Source of the DNA: Amyelois transitella
Taxonomy: Eukaryota; Arthropoda; Insecta; Lepidoptera; Pyralidae
Length of the DNA stretch: 64,000 nt
Reading direction: 5' to 3'
Assembly: GCF_032362555.1 (NCBI RefSeq)
Contig: NC_083522.1
Coordinates: 8,658,001-8,722,000 of the forward strand
A model generated the notes under the pieces. The model had not been told where the DNA came from and searched no databases. It worked only from the letters and a program-made list of their open reading frames with translations. Position 1 is the first letter of the stretch; each line of letters starts with the position of its first letter. Of this stretch, positions 9,374-21,320 are shown piece by piece. The translations under genes and the position numbers were made by a program.

Positions 9374-12131
9374 TATTTATTTATTTATTTATTTAAGGTA
9401 CACCAACAGGATACATGTTTACATTTATATGATACATTCAAAAGTACTTAATCTAGCATGCAACCCAATTAAAGGTGAACACAGCATTTACCAATAAAAG
9501 TAGTAGTAGAAATACAGTTCATACATAATATACATAATATAATAATTTACATAGTTTCATTTACATTTTTTGTTTATTTTTTTTTTTTTTAATTTAATAT
9601 GAATTATTTACAGTTGATTAAATAACTGATTTAATTTACTTTTGAGTTTCGAAAGGGAATCATGGTGAATATCTAAGTCACACCTTTCGTTTAACTTATT
9701 ATAGGCAGTAAGCATTCGCGGTAAGGGCGCACTTCTTCCGAGGTTAGTACGCGATATAGGTACAACGAAGGTCTTAAATAGTTTTCTCCGACAGTTTGGC
9801 CTAGGAACCGTGTACTTAAGCCTAACCGTGCCATTTTGACAGTCGACTATGCCATTAGTTAACTTAAATAAATACATTAAATCCAAAATCTGGCGTCGCT
9901 TATCAAGAGACAACAACTCAAATTTAGATAGTCGCTGGCTATAATCGTTTCTGTAACTAAAGTTAGGGGTTCTAAATGCTAGCTGACGGGTAAATGCCCT
10001 TTGAATACGCTCAATGCTGTCGCTATGTTTTTTATAAAATGGATTCCAAACCACACTCGCAAATTCCAGGTGGCTGCGAACTAGTGCATTAAAAAGAACA
10101 ATTAGAGTATTTACGTTTTTGAAATCTTTAGTGTTGCGTTTAATGAACCCGAGCATCTGGAAGGACTTTGTGACAATGGCATCATAATGAGGTATGAAAC
10201 TCAGCTTACTATCCAGAGTCACACCCAAGTCGCGGATTTGCTTCACCTCCCCCAACATAACATTGTTGACTGCATACGAGGAACTTAGCTTATTTTTATT
10301 TCTGGTAAACTTAATATGAAAACATTTACTGGGATTTATAGTCATACTATTTTTTAAACACCAGTCACTAACACGATCCAAGTCATACTGAAGCTCCTGC
10401 ACATCTTGCATAGTAGATATAGTTTTATATATTTTCATATCGTCGGCAAATAGTGAGTATTCACTATGTTTTATACAATCAACAATGTCGTTTATGAATA
10501 CTAGAAACAAGACCGGACCGAGATGCGAACCCTGGGGCACGCCTGATGTTGCGACATATGGCTTTGAGGAGTAACCGTTTGTTGCCACTGTCGACTTCCT
10601 AGCTTGCAGATATGAAGCCAACCACTCATGAAACGAGCCACATACGCCATATGCTAATAGTTTATCAAGCAGAAGAGAGTGGCTAACTTTATCAAAGGCG
10701 CTACTAAAGTCAGTGTATATAGCATCTACCTGCGTCCCCCTATCCACCTTGTCGGTCAAATATGATACATATTCCACCAAATTTGTGGAAACCGATTTTC
10801 CACGACGGAAGCCATGTTGCATTGGATTTAGAAAAGGTGACACGTGACGAGTCAAGACATCACAAACCAGGGATTCAAAAAGCTTGGAAAATGTGCTTAG
10901 TATAGATATAGGCCTGTAATTTTTAACATTTGCCTTATCTCCCTTTTTATACACCGGTACAATCCTAGCCTCCTTCCATTTCGACGGAAAAACGCCAGTT
11001 GCAAGAGAATTATTAAATATAATATACAGAGGATAGGAAAGTTCAGTTGCACACAGCTTTGCGAACGCTGGTGGCAATCCATCGGGGCCGGATCCTTTGG
11101 TAGAATCGAGATTTTTTAAGGCCTTAAGTATAGATTTCTCTGAAAGACTAATTTTATTCAAGAGTGAGTCAGATTTAGCACTATCGTTATTATTGTTTTG
11201 GACGTGTTGGCCAGATTCAGACGAGAAGGTGGACGAAAAGTGTTTGGCGAACAAGTTTGCTATATCGCTGCCCTTGTGACTGGTGGTATCGTCATATTTC
11301 ATAGCAGATGGTAAATTATTTGAATTTTCCCGTCTCTCATTCAAAAACCTCCAAAATCGTTTTGGATTACTCTGTAACGCATCCTCAGTTTTCTTAATAT
11401 AATTTGAATATAATTCATTCGAAAGACGGTTGCAACGATCACGCAATATTTTGTACTCGATTTCGTCACGAGGATTTTTATATCTACGATATCTGCGTCT
11501 TATTTTGTCTTTTTCCGAAAAAAGTCTAATAAGAGTGTTGTTAAACCAAGGAGGATATTTTGGTGACTTAGGCTGGTATTTTGGAACAAATTTTTCAATT
11601 ATAATATTTAACTCTGCGTAAAATACATCAGTCATTTCATTCACACTATCCGCACTTGAAAACTTCAGGGGCCAATCATTCCTTGCCAGCTCTTTTTTTA
11701 CCTTAGGATAATCAGTACGGTAGAAGTTAAACTTGATTTGCGACTGTCTCTGCAACAACGATAGACTTAGATCAAGTGAAAAAGAAAGTGCAGGGTGGTG
11801 AGGAACTATATTACTCAAAGGAGTGATTGGCTTATCAAGTGATGAGTTTTCAACATTGGTTAACACTAAATCCAAAGTTCTATTCAAACTGTTCCGAATA
11901 TGATTTAACTGCTTTAGATCATTTAAACTTAGGAAGTCCACAAGCGTATATCCAAGTGGATTTCCATAATTATTAGGTACAGTTGCAAGAGTGCTTTTGT
12001 CAAGAGACCAAGAGATGTCCTTCAAATTAAAATCACCCGCTACTAGGACGCTGTCAAGAGACTGCATTACTGAAGAGACATTACTACAAAAACATTCTAA
12101 AATAGTTTTCTTTGGATAGGGCATATAGATT
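9374..12131 (-). mobile_element. 5'-truncated non-LTR retrotransposon (CR1/Jockey group)
   Basis: A 2.76-kb element whose 3' end (low coordinate) is a run of TAAA units, as in microsatellite-tailed LINEs. A possible 7-bp duplication TTAAATT lies at 9367-9373 and 12132-12138 but is AT-rich and weak. The 5' end cuts into the endonuclease domain. It sits about 140 nt beyond the gene B poly(A) signal, in the same orientation. Confidence 0.85.
9608..12124 (-). CDS. LINE polyprotein: partial endonuclease plus reverse transcriptase (838 codons)
   Basis: Encodes the C-terminal part of an EEP endonuclease (VAGDFNLKDISW near residue 30) followed by a complete reverse transcriptase. RT signatures include GSGPDGLPP, NYRPISILST, FRRGKSVSTNL, YTDFSSAFDKVSH, the GVPQGSHLGPVLF block and the catalytic FADDM near residue 557, then the thumb/C-terminal region with FASVVWNPFYKKHS. 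The open frame has no internal stop or frameshift, so insertion was recent. The upstream AAA ATC TAT reads into the same domain, so the listed Met is not a native start. The element cannot move by itself because most of the endonuclease is gone. CR1/L2 versus Jockey clade needs a tree. Confidence 0.9.
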   Translation of the reverse strand: MPYPKKTILECFCSNVSSVMQSLDSVLVAGDFNLKDISWSLDKSTLATVPNNYGNPLGYTLVDFLSLNDLKQLNHIRNSLNRTLDLVLTNVENSSLDKPITPLSNIVPHHPALSFSLDLSLSLLQRQSQIKFNFYRTDYPKVKKELARNDWPLKFSSADSVNEMTDVFYAELNIIIEKFVPKYQPKSPKYPPWFNNTLIRLFSEKDKIRRRYRRYKNPRDEIEYKILRDRCNRLSNELYSNYIKKTEDALQSNPKRFWRFLNERRENSNNLPSAMKYDDTTSHKGSDIANLFAKHFSSTFSSESGQHVQNNNNDSAKSDSLLNKISLSEKSILKALKNLDSTKGSGPDGLPPAFAKLCATELSYPLYIIFNNSLATGVFPSKWKEARIVPVYKKGDKANVKNYRPISILSTFSKLFESLVCDVLTRHVSPFLNPMQHGFRRGKSVSTNLVEYVSYLTDKVDRGTQVDAIYTDFSSAFDKVSHSLLLDKLLAYGVCGSFHEWLASYLQARKSTVATNGYSSKPYVATSGVPQGSHLGPVLFLVFINDIVDCIKHSEYSLFADDMKIYKTISTMQDVQELQYDLDRVSDWCLKNSMTINPSKCFHIKFTRNKNKLSSSYAVNNVMLGEVKQIRDLGVTLDSKLSFIPHYDAIVTKSFQMLGFIKRNTKDFKNVNTLIVLFNALVRSHLEFASVVWNPFYKKHSDSIERIQRAFTRQLAFRTPNFSYRNDYSQRLSKFELLSLDKRRQILDLMYLFKLTNGIVDCQNGTVRLKYTVPRPNCRRKLFKTFVVPISRTNLGRSAPLPRMLTAYNKLNERCDLDIHHDSLSKLKSKLNQLFNQL

Positions 12132-12271
12132 TTAAATTAAGCAATGTTTTTCTTTTTTATCAATGCTTTTATTTACAATTGTTATCACACAGTGATTTTA
12201 CGCTGAAAATTCTATACATATTAAATTATGTACAAAATAATTATCGATTCGCTAATTTTTTTTTTCGTTTT

Positions 12272-12277
12272 TTTATT
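12272..12277 (-). promoter_or_regulatory. Poly(A) signal of gene B
   Basis: AATAAA in A-rich context about 70 nt after the TAA stop, upstream (in gene sense) of the LINE that begins near 12131. Confidence 0.5.
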
Positions 12278-12347
12278 TGCTAATTTTTACTAACTAATAT
12301 TTATAATAAATGGATTAGTTCATTTACATCGATTGGCTTTGGTATTA

Positions 12348-15126
12348 TTAGTAAACGTAGCCGTTTTCTGGGCTGAAGCTTGGTGGTTGACGTGGTCCAC
12401 CGAAGGTTGGAGCTGCAGGACGGATGGACTGGCCTTGCTGGGACCCCTGACGGCTTGGACCTCCAGACTGGTTAAATTGAGAAGGTCCTGTCATAACACC
12501 TGGTTTAGACTGTGAAGTAGATCCGAATGAACCCTGAATTGAGGGAGAGACAGGTCCTTGACCTCTGGAGCCTGGTAACAGGGGCTGGTTGACGAGAGCG
12601 GCGGCAGGCCCGGTTGTGGGACCGGCACCAAAGTTTCCAGAAGATGCACCTGGCCTGGAAGCAGGTCCTGGCGTAGGGAAAGTAGATTGACCTTGGTTGT
12701 ATTGAGGAGCAGACGACTGTTGACCAGAAGGTTGAGACCTGATATTATTGGGTCCTTGACCAAACGGAGCTCCCTGAGGGCGGTTATACTGGTATCCATT
12801 ATCATCTTGGGCTTGAGATCCTCTGCCGACTGCGCTTTGAGGTCGGCTTTGAGCTTGTGATTGGTCTCGACGGGGGGCCTGGAATGATCCAGTGAATTGT
12901 CTGGAAGGAGCAGAAGAGCTTGGTGATCCAAATTGAGCCTGGTTTGTTCCGATTGGGCTACCATACTGTTGAGAAGGTCGTTGTGTATTGGGAGCACCTT
13001 GAGCGGAGACAGGAGCGTTATATTGTTGACGGGAACCTTGAACTGATCCAGTGGAAGAAGACGCGGGGGCACCATATTGCTGAGAAGGTCGGTTGGATCC
13101 TGTGGGAGCAGAAGCGGCTTGCTGAGAGCCTTGCCCGAAAGAAGATGGAGCATTATACTGTTGGCTAGATCCACCAATGGCTGGGGCGCCGTATTGTTGA
13201 GATGGCCCCTGGTTAGAGCCTCGAGATGCAGCGCCATATTGCTGTGGGCGGCTTTGGGCAGAAGACTGATCCTGACGAGAAGAGGCAAAAGATCCTGGAG
13301 CTCCTTGCGGACGGTCGTACTGGTATCCATTGTCGTTGCCTTGAGGTCGCTGTGCTGGTCCAGTAGAAGAAGCAATGTTGCTCTGTGATCCAAACTGAGT
13401 ATTTTGGGCCGAACCACGTCCAGAAGCGGAAGACCCACCAAATTGAGAAGGAGCTTGACCAATAGAGCCAGTTGAAGCTTGGTTTAATGAAGAGCCAGAA
13501 AATTGGTTGCTAGACCCCGATTGGGCTTGGTTGAATGATCCAGGTCTTGATGGTGCATTGGGAGTACCATACTGCTGAGACGGTCTCTGAGTTCCTTGAG
13601 GTTGATTGAAAGACTGGGCGGATGACTGGCCTTGATTGTAAGACGAAGAAGAGCCTGAATACTGCTGAGGAGAATTTCCAGATTCATTGTCATCTGGTTG
13701 GTAAGCACCTGAAATTTACAAAAGTAACACATAAGTTGATAAAAGCACTATAGTCGTCAGAATAAACAAAAATCCTTTCTAAGTTGGTAAATACTAACCT
13801 AATGCAACGTTAAATCAATTTATATTTTTTCATAAAACTAAAAGATTGCGAATGTAAGGGTTATTTAAAATTTTTACATAAACTTTTTGGACAAACTTCA
13901 TTGTAGTTAATAGGGATTAAAATTAACTTTCCTATTCGCTTCACTTCGTTTCTTTCTCTATTGACTTAAAGAGTTATTGTAGTCTTACTAGATTGCTGAT
14001 AAAATTATAATAAACTTTAACATGGAAAATAGCCATATAGTTGAACGTGGCCTATCTGTCTTTACAAGACTGTAGGCTCTGTCTACCCCGCAAGGGATAT
14101 AGACATGATTATATGTATGTATGGAAAAAAAGGTTATTTTTGAATAAATACCTTCTTGTGTTCCAGCGGCAGCAGCCCTGGCGTTCTCCTCAATCGACCT
14201 AAGAATCTCATCAGGAATGGGAGGAGAAGTGGGCAAATGATCTCCCTGGGGCTGGTAGCCGTTCTCGTCAGCAGTATACGTCACTCTATACACTTCACCG
14301 TCATCAGCCGTGTACGAATATCCACCTTGAGCCTGAACACCGTTAGTGGCCACTCCAGATTCTTCGGCTGAAATACCGTTGGATGTCTCGAAACTGTACG
14401 AGAAAGTGTTGCCATCGTTTTCGTTTTCATATCTTAAGATTTCTGCGGTTCTGTCTGCTGATGCTTGAGGTCTTTCTGGTTGAGATTGGGCAGGAACATT
14501 TTGTCCTTGTCCAAAGTTGGAAGGTCCAAAACCGGAGGCTGAATTACCAGCGGGTCCAACCGGAGCATTTTGACCAAAAGCAGCGGGTCCAAAACTAGAG
14601 CCTGAACCGCGTCCAGCAACTCCAGCTTGTGAGATTCCAGATGAAGATGGTGGTCCATATTGAGTTCCTGGTCTGGCTGGTTGTTCCAAAGAGTTTTGAC
14701 CGAATGATGCTTGCGGCGAGTTGGATGGTCCAGTCTTTCCGAAAGCAGGTGATTGACTAGCTGGGCCAAATGCACTAGGACCTGTAGGACCTCCGAAATT
14801 TGATTGACCAAAGCCTTGAGTTGGGGAAGATCCAAATGGAGCTGCCAGAGATCCTGGGCTACCTCCAGCCGTAGCAGCGCTTGCTGGTGGTAGATAAGTC
14901 CTGTCCAACTTGGCTGCATAGCCACAGGCTATCACTGACAGGACTATAAACTGAAAAGTGAGCATGTAAATTATTTATCATCAAGAAATTTGATCTTGAA
15001 AAATTTAGAATTTTACTGTAATGAAAATTATATTTTTGATAAGATGCAAACTATATCTAAAGACGTAATTAATAAAACCGTAATACTAAAAAAAAAATAT
15101 TAATTATTATAACGTACCAGCTTCAT
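12348..15126 (-). CDS. RR-1 cuticular protein B, Q/S/G/P-rich tail (722 codons)
   Basis: Extracellular cuticle protein with an RR-1 chitin-binding domain. Coding exons: 15118-15126 (ATG AAG CTG, then donor GTACGT), 14152-14950, 12348-13708. MKL joins [12 protein letters not shown] to form the signal peptide, followed by [10 protein letters not shown]. Exon 2 then carries a G/S/F/P-rich linker (FGQ, FGP) and the RR-1 domain ([29 protein letters not shown]). Exon 3 joins in phase 1 (CAA GAA G|GT GCT) and stays open for 452 codons to TAA: about eight QQYGxP/QQYNAP-type units, two NGYQYxRPQGAP blocks, and an end [12 protein letters not shown]. The last exon contains no ATG except close to its end, so ATG-based calling reports only out-of-frame products there. 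The 443-nt intron 2 carries a SINE fragment (14030-14122). Resembles lepidopteran pupal cuticle proteins (PCP36/PCP52-like); the exact orthologue is unknown. Confidence 0.92.
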
Positions 15127-15186
15127 CTCTAAGCTGATGTTTACACAAAAGATGAGTACGGAATGCCTCATTGCAGAAATGCATCC

Positions 15187-15194
15187 TATTTATA
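15187..15194 (-). promoter_or_regulatory. TATA box of gene B
   Basis: TATAAATA on the minus strand, 61 nt before the ATG. A start site near 15164 (GGCATTCC) would be 30 nt downstream; the initiator match is weaker than in genes A and C. Confidence 0.7.
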
Positions 15195-16214
15195 TGAAAC
15201 TAAAATCGTTCACGTCTCGATATCTTTCCGAATCGGCTAACCTTTGCCCAGAGCGTTCCTAGTGTGTGTAGTGAACCGTTCACATGAGCTTAGTGACTTT
15301 CAACTTAGATTGATAGAGATTGTAGAGGTTAGGAGAGAAATTAAGAAATAGCAATTTTGATAAATACTTGGCAAACTTACAATAAAGGATTAATCCTTTT
15401 TTATTAAATCTGCTGAGCTTTTTTATCCGGATGCTTCCATGTTATCTGTCTCTGTCTACCCCATGAGAGATAAATATGTGAAAATAAGTATGCAGGCAAT
15501 GGGCTGGCAACCTGTCACTGTTTGAATCTCAATTCCATCATAAAGCCATACAGCTGAGCTTTTCAGTCTTGTCAAGACAAACGGCTCTGTCTTCCCAACA
15601 AGAAATATAGACGTGATTACATATACGTATGTTAGTATGAAGTTACGTATATTTCTCAAGATACGCAATATTTTTTGCGCACCCATAATACGATGAATTA
15701 CACATGTTGCAATAATGTTTTCAAATTAAAATGTAAATTTTGCACGCTACTGAATATGGTTAGAAGGTAGGCTTTCTATGTTAATTGTTGCTACCTATCG
15801 GCGTCCCAATTTGATGGTAATTAATTATTTTGAACTTTGATGCATAAATACGTAAACTCAGCACTCGGCCGACCACCTAGAATTTCAATTACTTTTTCAT
15901 ATGTACAGTATGTGCATTGAAAATGTGATTTTCGAAAGTCGGTCAAGCGTTTTTTCGTATAGATATTTCATACTAAAATGTATTTTCATAATATATTGGT
16001 CATTAAATAACCAATATTGATAGAAAATAACCAATATTGATATAATCTGTCACTATATACAAAGAACCTTCAAGTTCTTTTTTATTACAACGGTTACAAA
16101 GGTGCTGTCTCAAGCTGGGTAAGTTAATGGATCGTAAACATTTTGTCAATATTTTTACATCGAGTATTGAAGTACTTTTAATTCAATGTGCTATTAATTT
16201 ATAAGTATTAAATT

Positions 16215-16452
16215 AGCACCATTAGAAAAGACCACACCATCTCTTTTCCATGGATGTCGTAAAAGGCAACTAAGGGATAGGCTTATAAACTTGGGATTCT
16301 TCTTTTAGGCGACAGACTGGCAACTTGTCACTATTTGAGTCTCAATTATTTCATTAAGCCAAACAACTAAACGGGGCCTATCAGTCTTTTTTAGACTGTT
16401 GGCTCTGTCTACCCCGCAAGGGATATAGACGTGATTATATGTATGTATGTAT
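16215..16452 (+). mobile_element. Family-1 SINE, 5' head lost
   Basis: Starts inside the GACCACACCATCTC block and ends with a perfect ATGTATGTATGT tail; a second degraded 3' piece follows to about 16580. Confidence 0.8.
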
Positions 16453-17302
16453 TTAAGCACGTAATGTAATTTGGCGATATGCTAGCAAAATTACACTATC
16501 CCTGAATCTTAGTTCCATCCACATAAACGTAGCCATCGAGTCTTGAGACTTTTGGCTCTGTCTACCCCATTAAATGCAAGTCTCTCATCTCAGCGTGTTC
16601 CCTGTTGCACCTTTCCCAGAAGTGTTTCGGGTCCCGGGGTCGCCATATTATATTTATTTATTTATGTGTAAGTTCAATTTATTTTTATTAACCTACTGTC
16701 AGCTTTAATGGTAGAATCTCATATTCTCATACTTATTATTGCAATGTTTTTATTTTTGTAATTAACTTTCCGTTCTTAAAAATAATGTTACATCAACTTG
16801 AAAAGAATGTTACATAAACGACAAACTGTAAAAAAACTAGATAAATTTAATAAAAAAATAAAATAAAATTTAAACGAGAAGCTTCGGCAATCGATTGCAC
16901 TATTATAGTCTTAGTGCTAAGCACATGTAAACATCACCCATAAAAGTTGCTCAACGACCGATGGATTTTGCGATACACTAATTATTTTGAACGCTTGTGT
17001 GGGTCAGGTTTACTAGGATGGTTACAGAGATCTGTATCGATTGTAAAAATCGATCGATTGGCCAAATCGGGAGACAAACAACAATAGATTCATTGTCTCT
17101 TACCGTAGTTGCAATTACTCTTTTATTTTTTCTTGCCTTGAATGCGTTGGAAGTAAAATAAAAAAATAGAGAAACTCATCTTTAGATATAAATGCGTTGA
17201 GTTTACATACATAAATCACGCCTCTTTCCCGCAGTGGTAGGCAGAGACAACATCTTTTGACTTGCCACATTTATAACTCTATTCATTCTTCTTAAGTTAA
17301 CA

Positions 17303-17556
17303 TATGTACATATAATCACGACTATATCCTTTGCGGGGTAAACAGAGCCAACAGCCTTGAAAAGACTGATAGGCCACGTTCAGCTGTTAGGCTTTTTGAT
17401 GGAATTGAGATTCAAACAGTGACAGGTTGCTAGCCCATCGCCTAAAAGAAGAATCCCAAGTTTATAAGCCTATCTCTTATTCGCCTTTTACGACATCCAT
17501 GAGAATGAGATGGAGTGGTCCTATTCTTTTTTATTGGTGCCGGGGACCACACGGCA
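17303..17556 (-). mobile_element. Family-1 SINE
   Basis: Full length; preceded by an RTE 3' fragment in the same sense (17208-17285). Confidence 0.85.
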
Positions 17557-17871
17557 TATTCTTATCTACTTATTAAAATGAACGGAACCTTAAAAATTAC
17601 GCGAAACTCTGACAAGCCGATATTTCTATGTAAGTGTGATATGTTCCATCAATGAGAGCACAGGTCATACACCACACGAACATCGTGATTTGCTAAATGT
17701 GCAATTTTTTTTTACGGCGTTGACTACATTAGCCACTGTCCTGTAGGTAATCATAAAGTTGATTGACTTAATTATGTCTGGGTTATTTGAAAATTGTTTT
17801 TTTTTTTTTAATTTAAATGTCTGTTTATCACGCGGTAAACAAATACACTCATGTCATACATAAATACCTAC

Positions 17872-18091
17872 GAGACAAATTACACGGATTGAGTTAGCCT
17901 CGGAGTAAGTTGGAGACTTGTGTTACAAGATACTAACTCAACGATACTATATTTCATAATAAATACTTATATAAATAAACATCCAAGACCAAGGAGCAAC
18001 AGAAAAAAATCTCATCATGCCCAGACCGGGATTCGAACCCGGGACCTCCGTTGTCACAGACATGTACTACCGCTGCATCACAGAGGCCGTC
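17872..18091 (-). mobile_element. tRNA-derived SINE (family 2)
   Basis: On the minus strand a tRNA-like head has an A-box-like segment and a B box (GGTTCGAATCC), followed by a body ending in TTTGTCTCGTA. It is not a tRNA gene: the acceptor arm does not pair and the body is repetitive. Confidence 0.85.
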
Positions 18092-18451
18092 AGATGTATT
18101 TTATTGAACTTCAAGCTATATTCTACCCTTAAGGGACATAAGACGTGAGGTACCCAAAACCTTCATCAATACTGATCACGATTTTGATTGGATGCATAAT
18201 GAGATTGATAAGTTTATTACCTAATTAGATATTCAGAAAACGAATTATGTATTTAATAGACTATTTAGTTTTCAAGGTAATGGCGATACGCACTGTCATA
18301 TAACCAGATGTAGGGATTAGTTAAAAAATAATATTGCAGAAACGATGATCATGCTTTCATACATAACTAAATCTAGATTTTATTTACAAAAATATAGGTA
18401 ATAACCATTAATTATAAAAAACAATATTATTTATAAGTAATAAAATTATGG

Positions 18452-18600
18452 TTGACTGGAAGAAATCCCGATTGGGATAAGTCCGCCATTGTACATATTC
18501 TTCCATATCCAATGTTACATTTCTTTTTATGTGCTATTTTTGTTACATTTCTTTTTATGTGCAATAAAGTTTGTTAACACAAACAAAAATTAATAAAAAA
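18452..18600 (+). mobile_element. LINE 3' tail, GTTGACTGGAAG family
   Basis: Reads GTTGACTGGAAGAAATCCC, GGGATAAGTCCGCCATTGTAC, then TGTGCAATAAAG. Related tails occur reversed at 38655-38785 and, more weakly, at 46655-46800. Confidence 0.6.
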
Positions 18601-18607
18601 ATATGTA

Positions 18608-18720
18608 TAAATTGTGTAGTCCCTGTTTGTCCACGGCAGCGTGCCCAGAAGGCTGGTTGCATTGCTACGTTGAATAGCAATGCTTATTTTTTGACCTAAG
18701 AAGTTTCCAGCCCTCTGGTC
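18608..18720 (-). pseudogene. Second copy of the same retroelement ORF terminus
   Basis: Minus strand reads DQRAGNFLGQKISIAIQRSN then ATSLLGTLPWT, matching the right-hand part of the 41.7-43.0 kb ORF, and ends in a similar 3' flank (ACACAATTTATA versus GTACAATTTATA). Confidence 0.75.
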
Positions 18721-18726
18721 ATGGGA

Positions 18727-18979
18727 TACATATAATCACGTATATATCCCTTACGGGGTAGACAGAGCCAACAGTCTTGAAAAGACTGATATGCCATGTT
18801 CAGCTGTATGGTTTAACGAAAGAATTGAGATGCAAATAGTGACAGGTTGCTAGGCCATCGCCTAATAGAAGAATCTCAAAATTATAAGCCAATCCCTTAG
18901 TCGCATTTTACGACATCCATGGGAACGAGATGGAGTGGTCCTATTCTTTTTTTATTGGTGCCGGGAACCGCATGACACT
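18727..18979 (-). mobile_element. Family-1 SINE
   Basis: Full length, ending in GGTGCCGGGAACCGCATGACAC on the plus strand. Confidence 0.85.
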
Positions 18980-19377
18980 TAGTAATCAGTTTTTAAAAAG
19001 AAAATTTAAAAGCTGCTGACCTAATGTGGGGTCCCCCACGGACCCAAGGTTTTCATTCTAGGTAACATGTAATATCTGCCGAGGAATTTTCGAAATTTGG
19101 AAAACGTACACACATACAGTCGTTACATACTCCAATCAACTTTACATGCGTATTTACATACCTATAGTAGGTACTTCCAGATGGTCCTGGAAATAACCAA
19201 AGCGGCGAAAGGAATTGTCCTGTCTGTTTGCAAGTACATGTTAATCTCTAAAACTGATCATATCAGCATAAGATCATAAAAAAAATCTAAAGAGCGATAG
19301 TTAACCGCGCGAAAAAAATAGCGTCGCGCGTGCTATGCTACGCGAGTTGCAATCTTAATACTACATACATAGTACAT

Positions 19378-19612
19378 ACATACATATGGTCACGTCTATA
19401 TCCCTTGTCGGGTAGACAGAGGCAACAGTCTTGAAAATAGGCCACGCGCAGCTAATTGGCTTAATGATAGAATTGAGATTCAAATAGTGACAGGTTGCTA
19501 GCCCATGGCCTAAAAAAAGAATTCCAAGTTTGTAAGCCTATCCCGTAGTCGCCTTTTACGACATCCATAGGAAAGAGATAGAGTGGTTCTATTATAAACT
19601 CTATCTATGATA
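19378..19612 (-). mobile_element. Family-1 SINE, 5' truncated
   Basis: Stops at GAGTGGTTCTATT on the plus strand, so the 5' stem-loop is absent. Confidence 0.8.
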
Positions 19613-19900
19613 AAAAGTACATAGTATATCATACAAACTTGATCAACATAATTCTAACAAAGCGACTCATATTATGTTAAAAGACGAGTCCTTGTAAATA
19701 GTCACGAATAAGGTTATATGTTGATAACCATCTGTTTTAGGAAGAGGACACGTCAGAATATCGTTTATCAAAAGGTTATGCCTTAGGGTACTTTGTACTA
19801 ATTATAATTATATGCTAACTAACTCTGTATAGAACTCTTATGATGCGGTAATAGATGTGAATTTGGGTAGGTTGATGTTCAGTTGACTGTTCATATTAAT

Positions 19901-20434
19901 ACATACATACATACATACATAAACTCACGCCTCTTTCCCGGAGGGGTAGGCAGAGACTACCTCTTTCCACTTGCCACGATCCCTGCATACTTGCTTTGCT
20001 TCATCCACATTCATAACTCTCTTCATGCAAGCTCGGCGGTTTCGGGCACTTTTGACCTGACCCTTCACCAGGACGTCCTTAATTTGATCAAGATATGTTC
20101 GTCTAGGTCTTCCCACCCCGACCTTTCCCTCCACACTCTCCTTGTATATCTGCTTAGTCAACCTGTTTTCATTCATCCTCTCCACATGACCGAACCATCT
20201 CAACATACCCTTTTCTATTCCTGTAACTACATCTTCTTTCACATCACAACATTCCCTTATCACGCTGTTCCTTATCCGGTCACTCAATTTCACACCCAAC
20301 ATACTCCTTAACGCTCTCATTTCCACTGCATTTATTCTGCTTTCGTGCTTCTTTTGCCATACCCAACTTTCACTCCCATACATTAATGTCGGGACCAACA
20401 CGCCCCTGTGCACAGCCAGTCGAGCCTATTATTA
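19901..20434 (-). mobile_element. RTE-type LINE, 3' fragment with target-site duplication
   Basis: Flanked by the 11-bp duplication TTCATATTAAT (19890-19900 and 20435-20445). It carries an open C-terminal RT reading frame, ending at the stop near 19925, with VPTLMYGSESWVWQKKHES, MLRWFGHVERMNENRLTKQI, VGVGRPRRTY and SAYPSGKEA. The 3' end is a TATG microsatellite. The intact reading frame and clean duplication imply a young insertion. Confidence 0.9.
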
Positions 20435-20474
20435 TTCATATTAATTTACAAGCTTTTTTATACTTATTTACTTT

Positions 20475-20690
20475 TTAACGAAGGAAGTATGCAGAGATCG
20501 TGGCAAGTGAAAAGAGGTAGTGTCTGCCTACACCTCCGGGAAAGAGGCGTGATTTTATGTATGTATGTATGTATTTACTTTTTATTTGAATGTCAACGAA
20601 AGAAGTATACAGGGATAGTGGCAATTGGAAGATATAGAACTATGTAGTATCTGCCTACCCTTCCGGGAAAATGATGTATTATGTATGTAA
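20475..20690 (+). mobile_element. Two RTE 3' fragments in tandem
   Basis: 20475-20575 and about 20590-20690 both read GAAGTATGCAGAG/GAAGTATACAGGG...CTACC...CCGGGAAA and end in TATG units; the second is more decayed. With the 19901-20434 copy they form an inverted arrangement. Confidence 0.75.
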
Positions 20691-21191
20691 TTACCATTAA
20701 TTCAAAACTTAACAGCATATCATCGTCAAAAATTTTGCCTACTCGCCATTATTTTGAAAATTAGTTTTTCTCTTTTTTTTCTCCCTAAATATTTTTTTTA
20801 TTTATGTCAGTTGCTAGCCTAGCATAATAATAATTGTGGTTTATATCAATTGAAATGGTTAACAATAAATACCGAACTCCGCTCGGTCACCCAGGTATCG
20901 GTATGACTGTACGTCCTAATTTAGTAATTAAAGTTATACTAAAAACATGGATGCAGCTGATTATAAATCCTATTCATCATGATAATTATCGCAATTTCCA
21001 CTTTATACCGACATTATGACTTCATTTATCCGCTTCAAAGGTTACAATTTTAACCACTTATTAATTTGTTTATATAAATAACAGCTATTTACAGTTATTA
21101 CTCTAAAATAAATTTTTATTACTTATAATCATGTGTTTGACATTCCACGTTCAACCATTGATTTGTACATGAATGTCCTGGACACAAAAAT

Positions 21192-21320
21192 TATCCTACT
21201 AATATTATAAATGCGAAAGTTTGTGAGTATGTCAGGATGTCAGTATGGATGTTTGTTACTCTTTCACGCAACAACTTCTGAATCGATTACGATGAAATTT
21301 GGTATGTAAATTTGAAATTT
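21192..21320 (+). mobile_element. Helitron 5' end
   Basis: TCCTACTAATATTATAAATGC followed by the body found at 45.55 kb; no CTAG end was found nearby. Confidence 0.6.

Noticed and set aside
12491..13462. 323-residue ATG-started ORF, minus strand
   Set aside because: Leucine-rich shadow of gene B; the true frame in this exon joins exon 2 in phase and carries the Q/S-rich tail.
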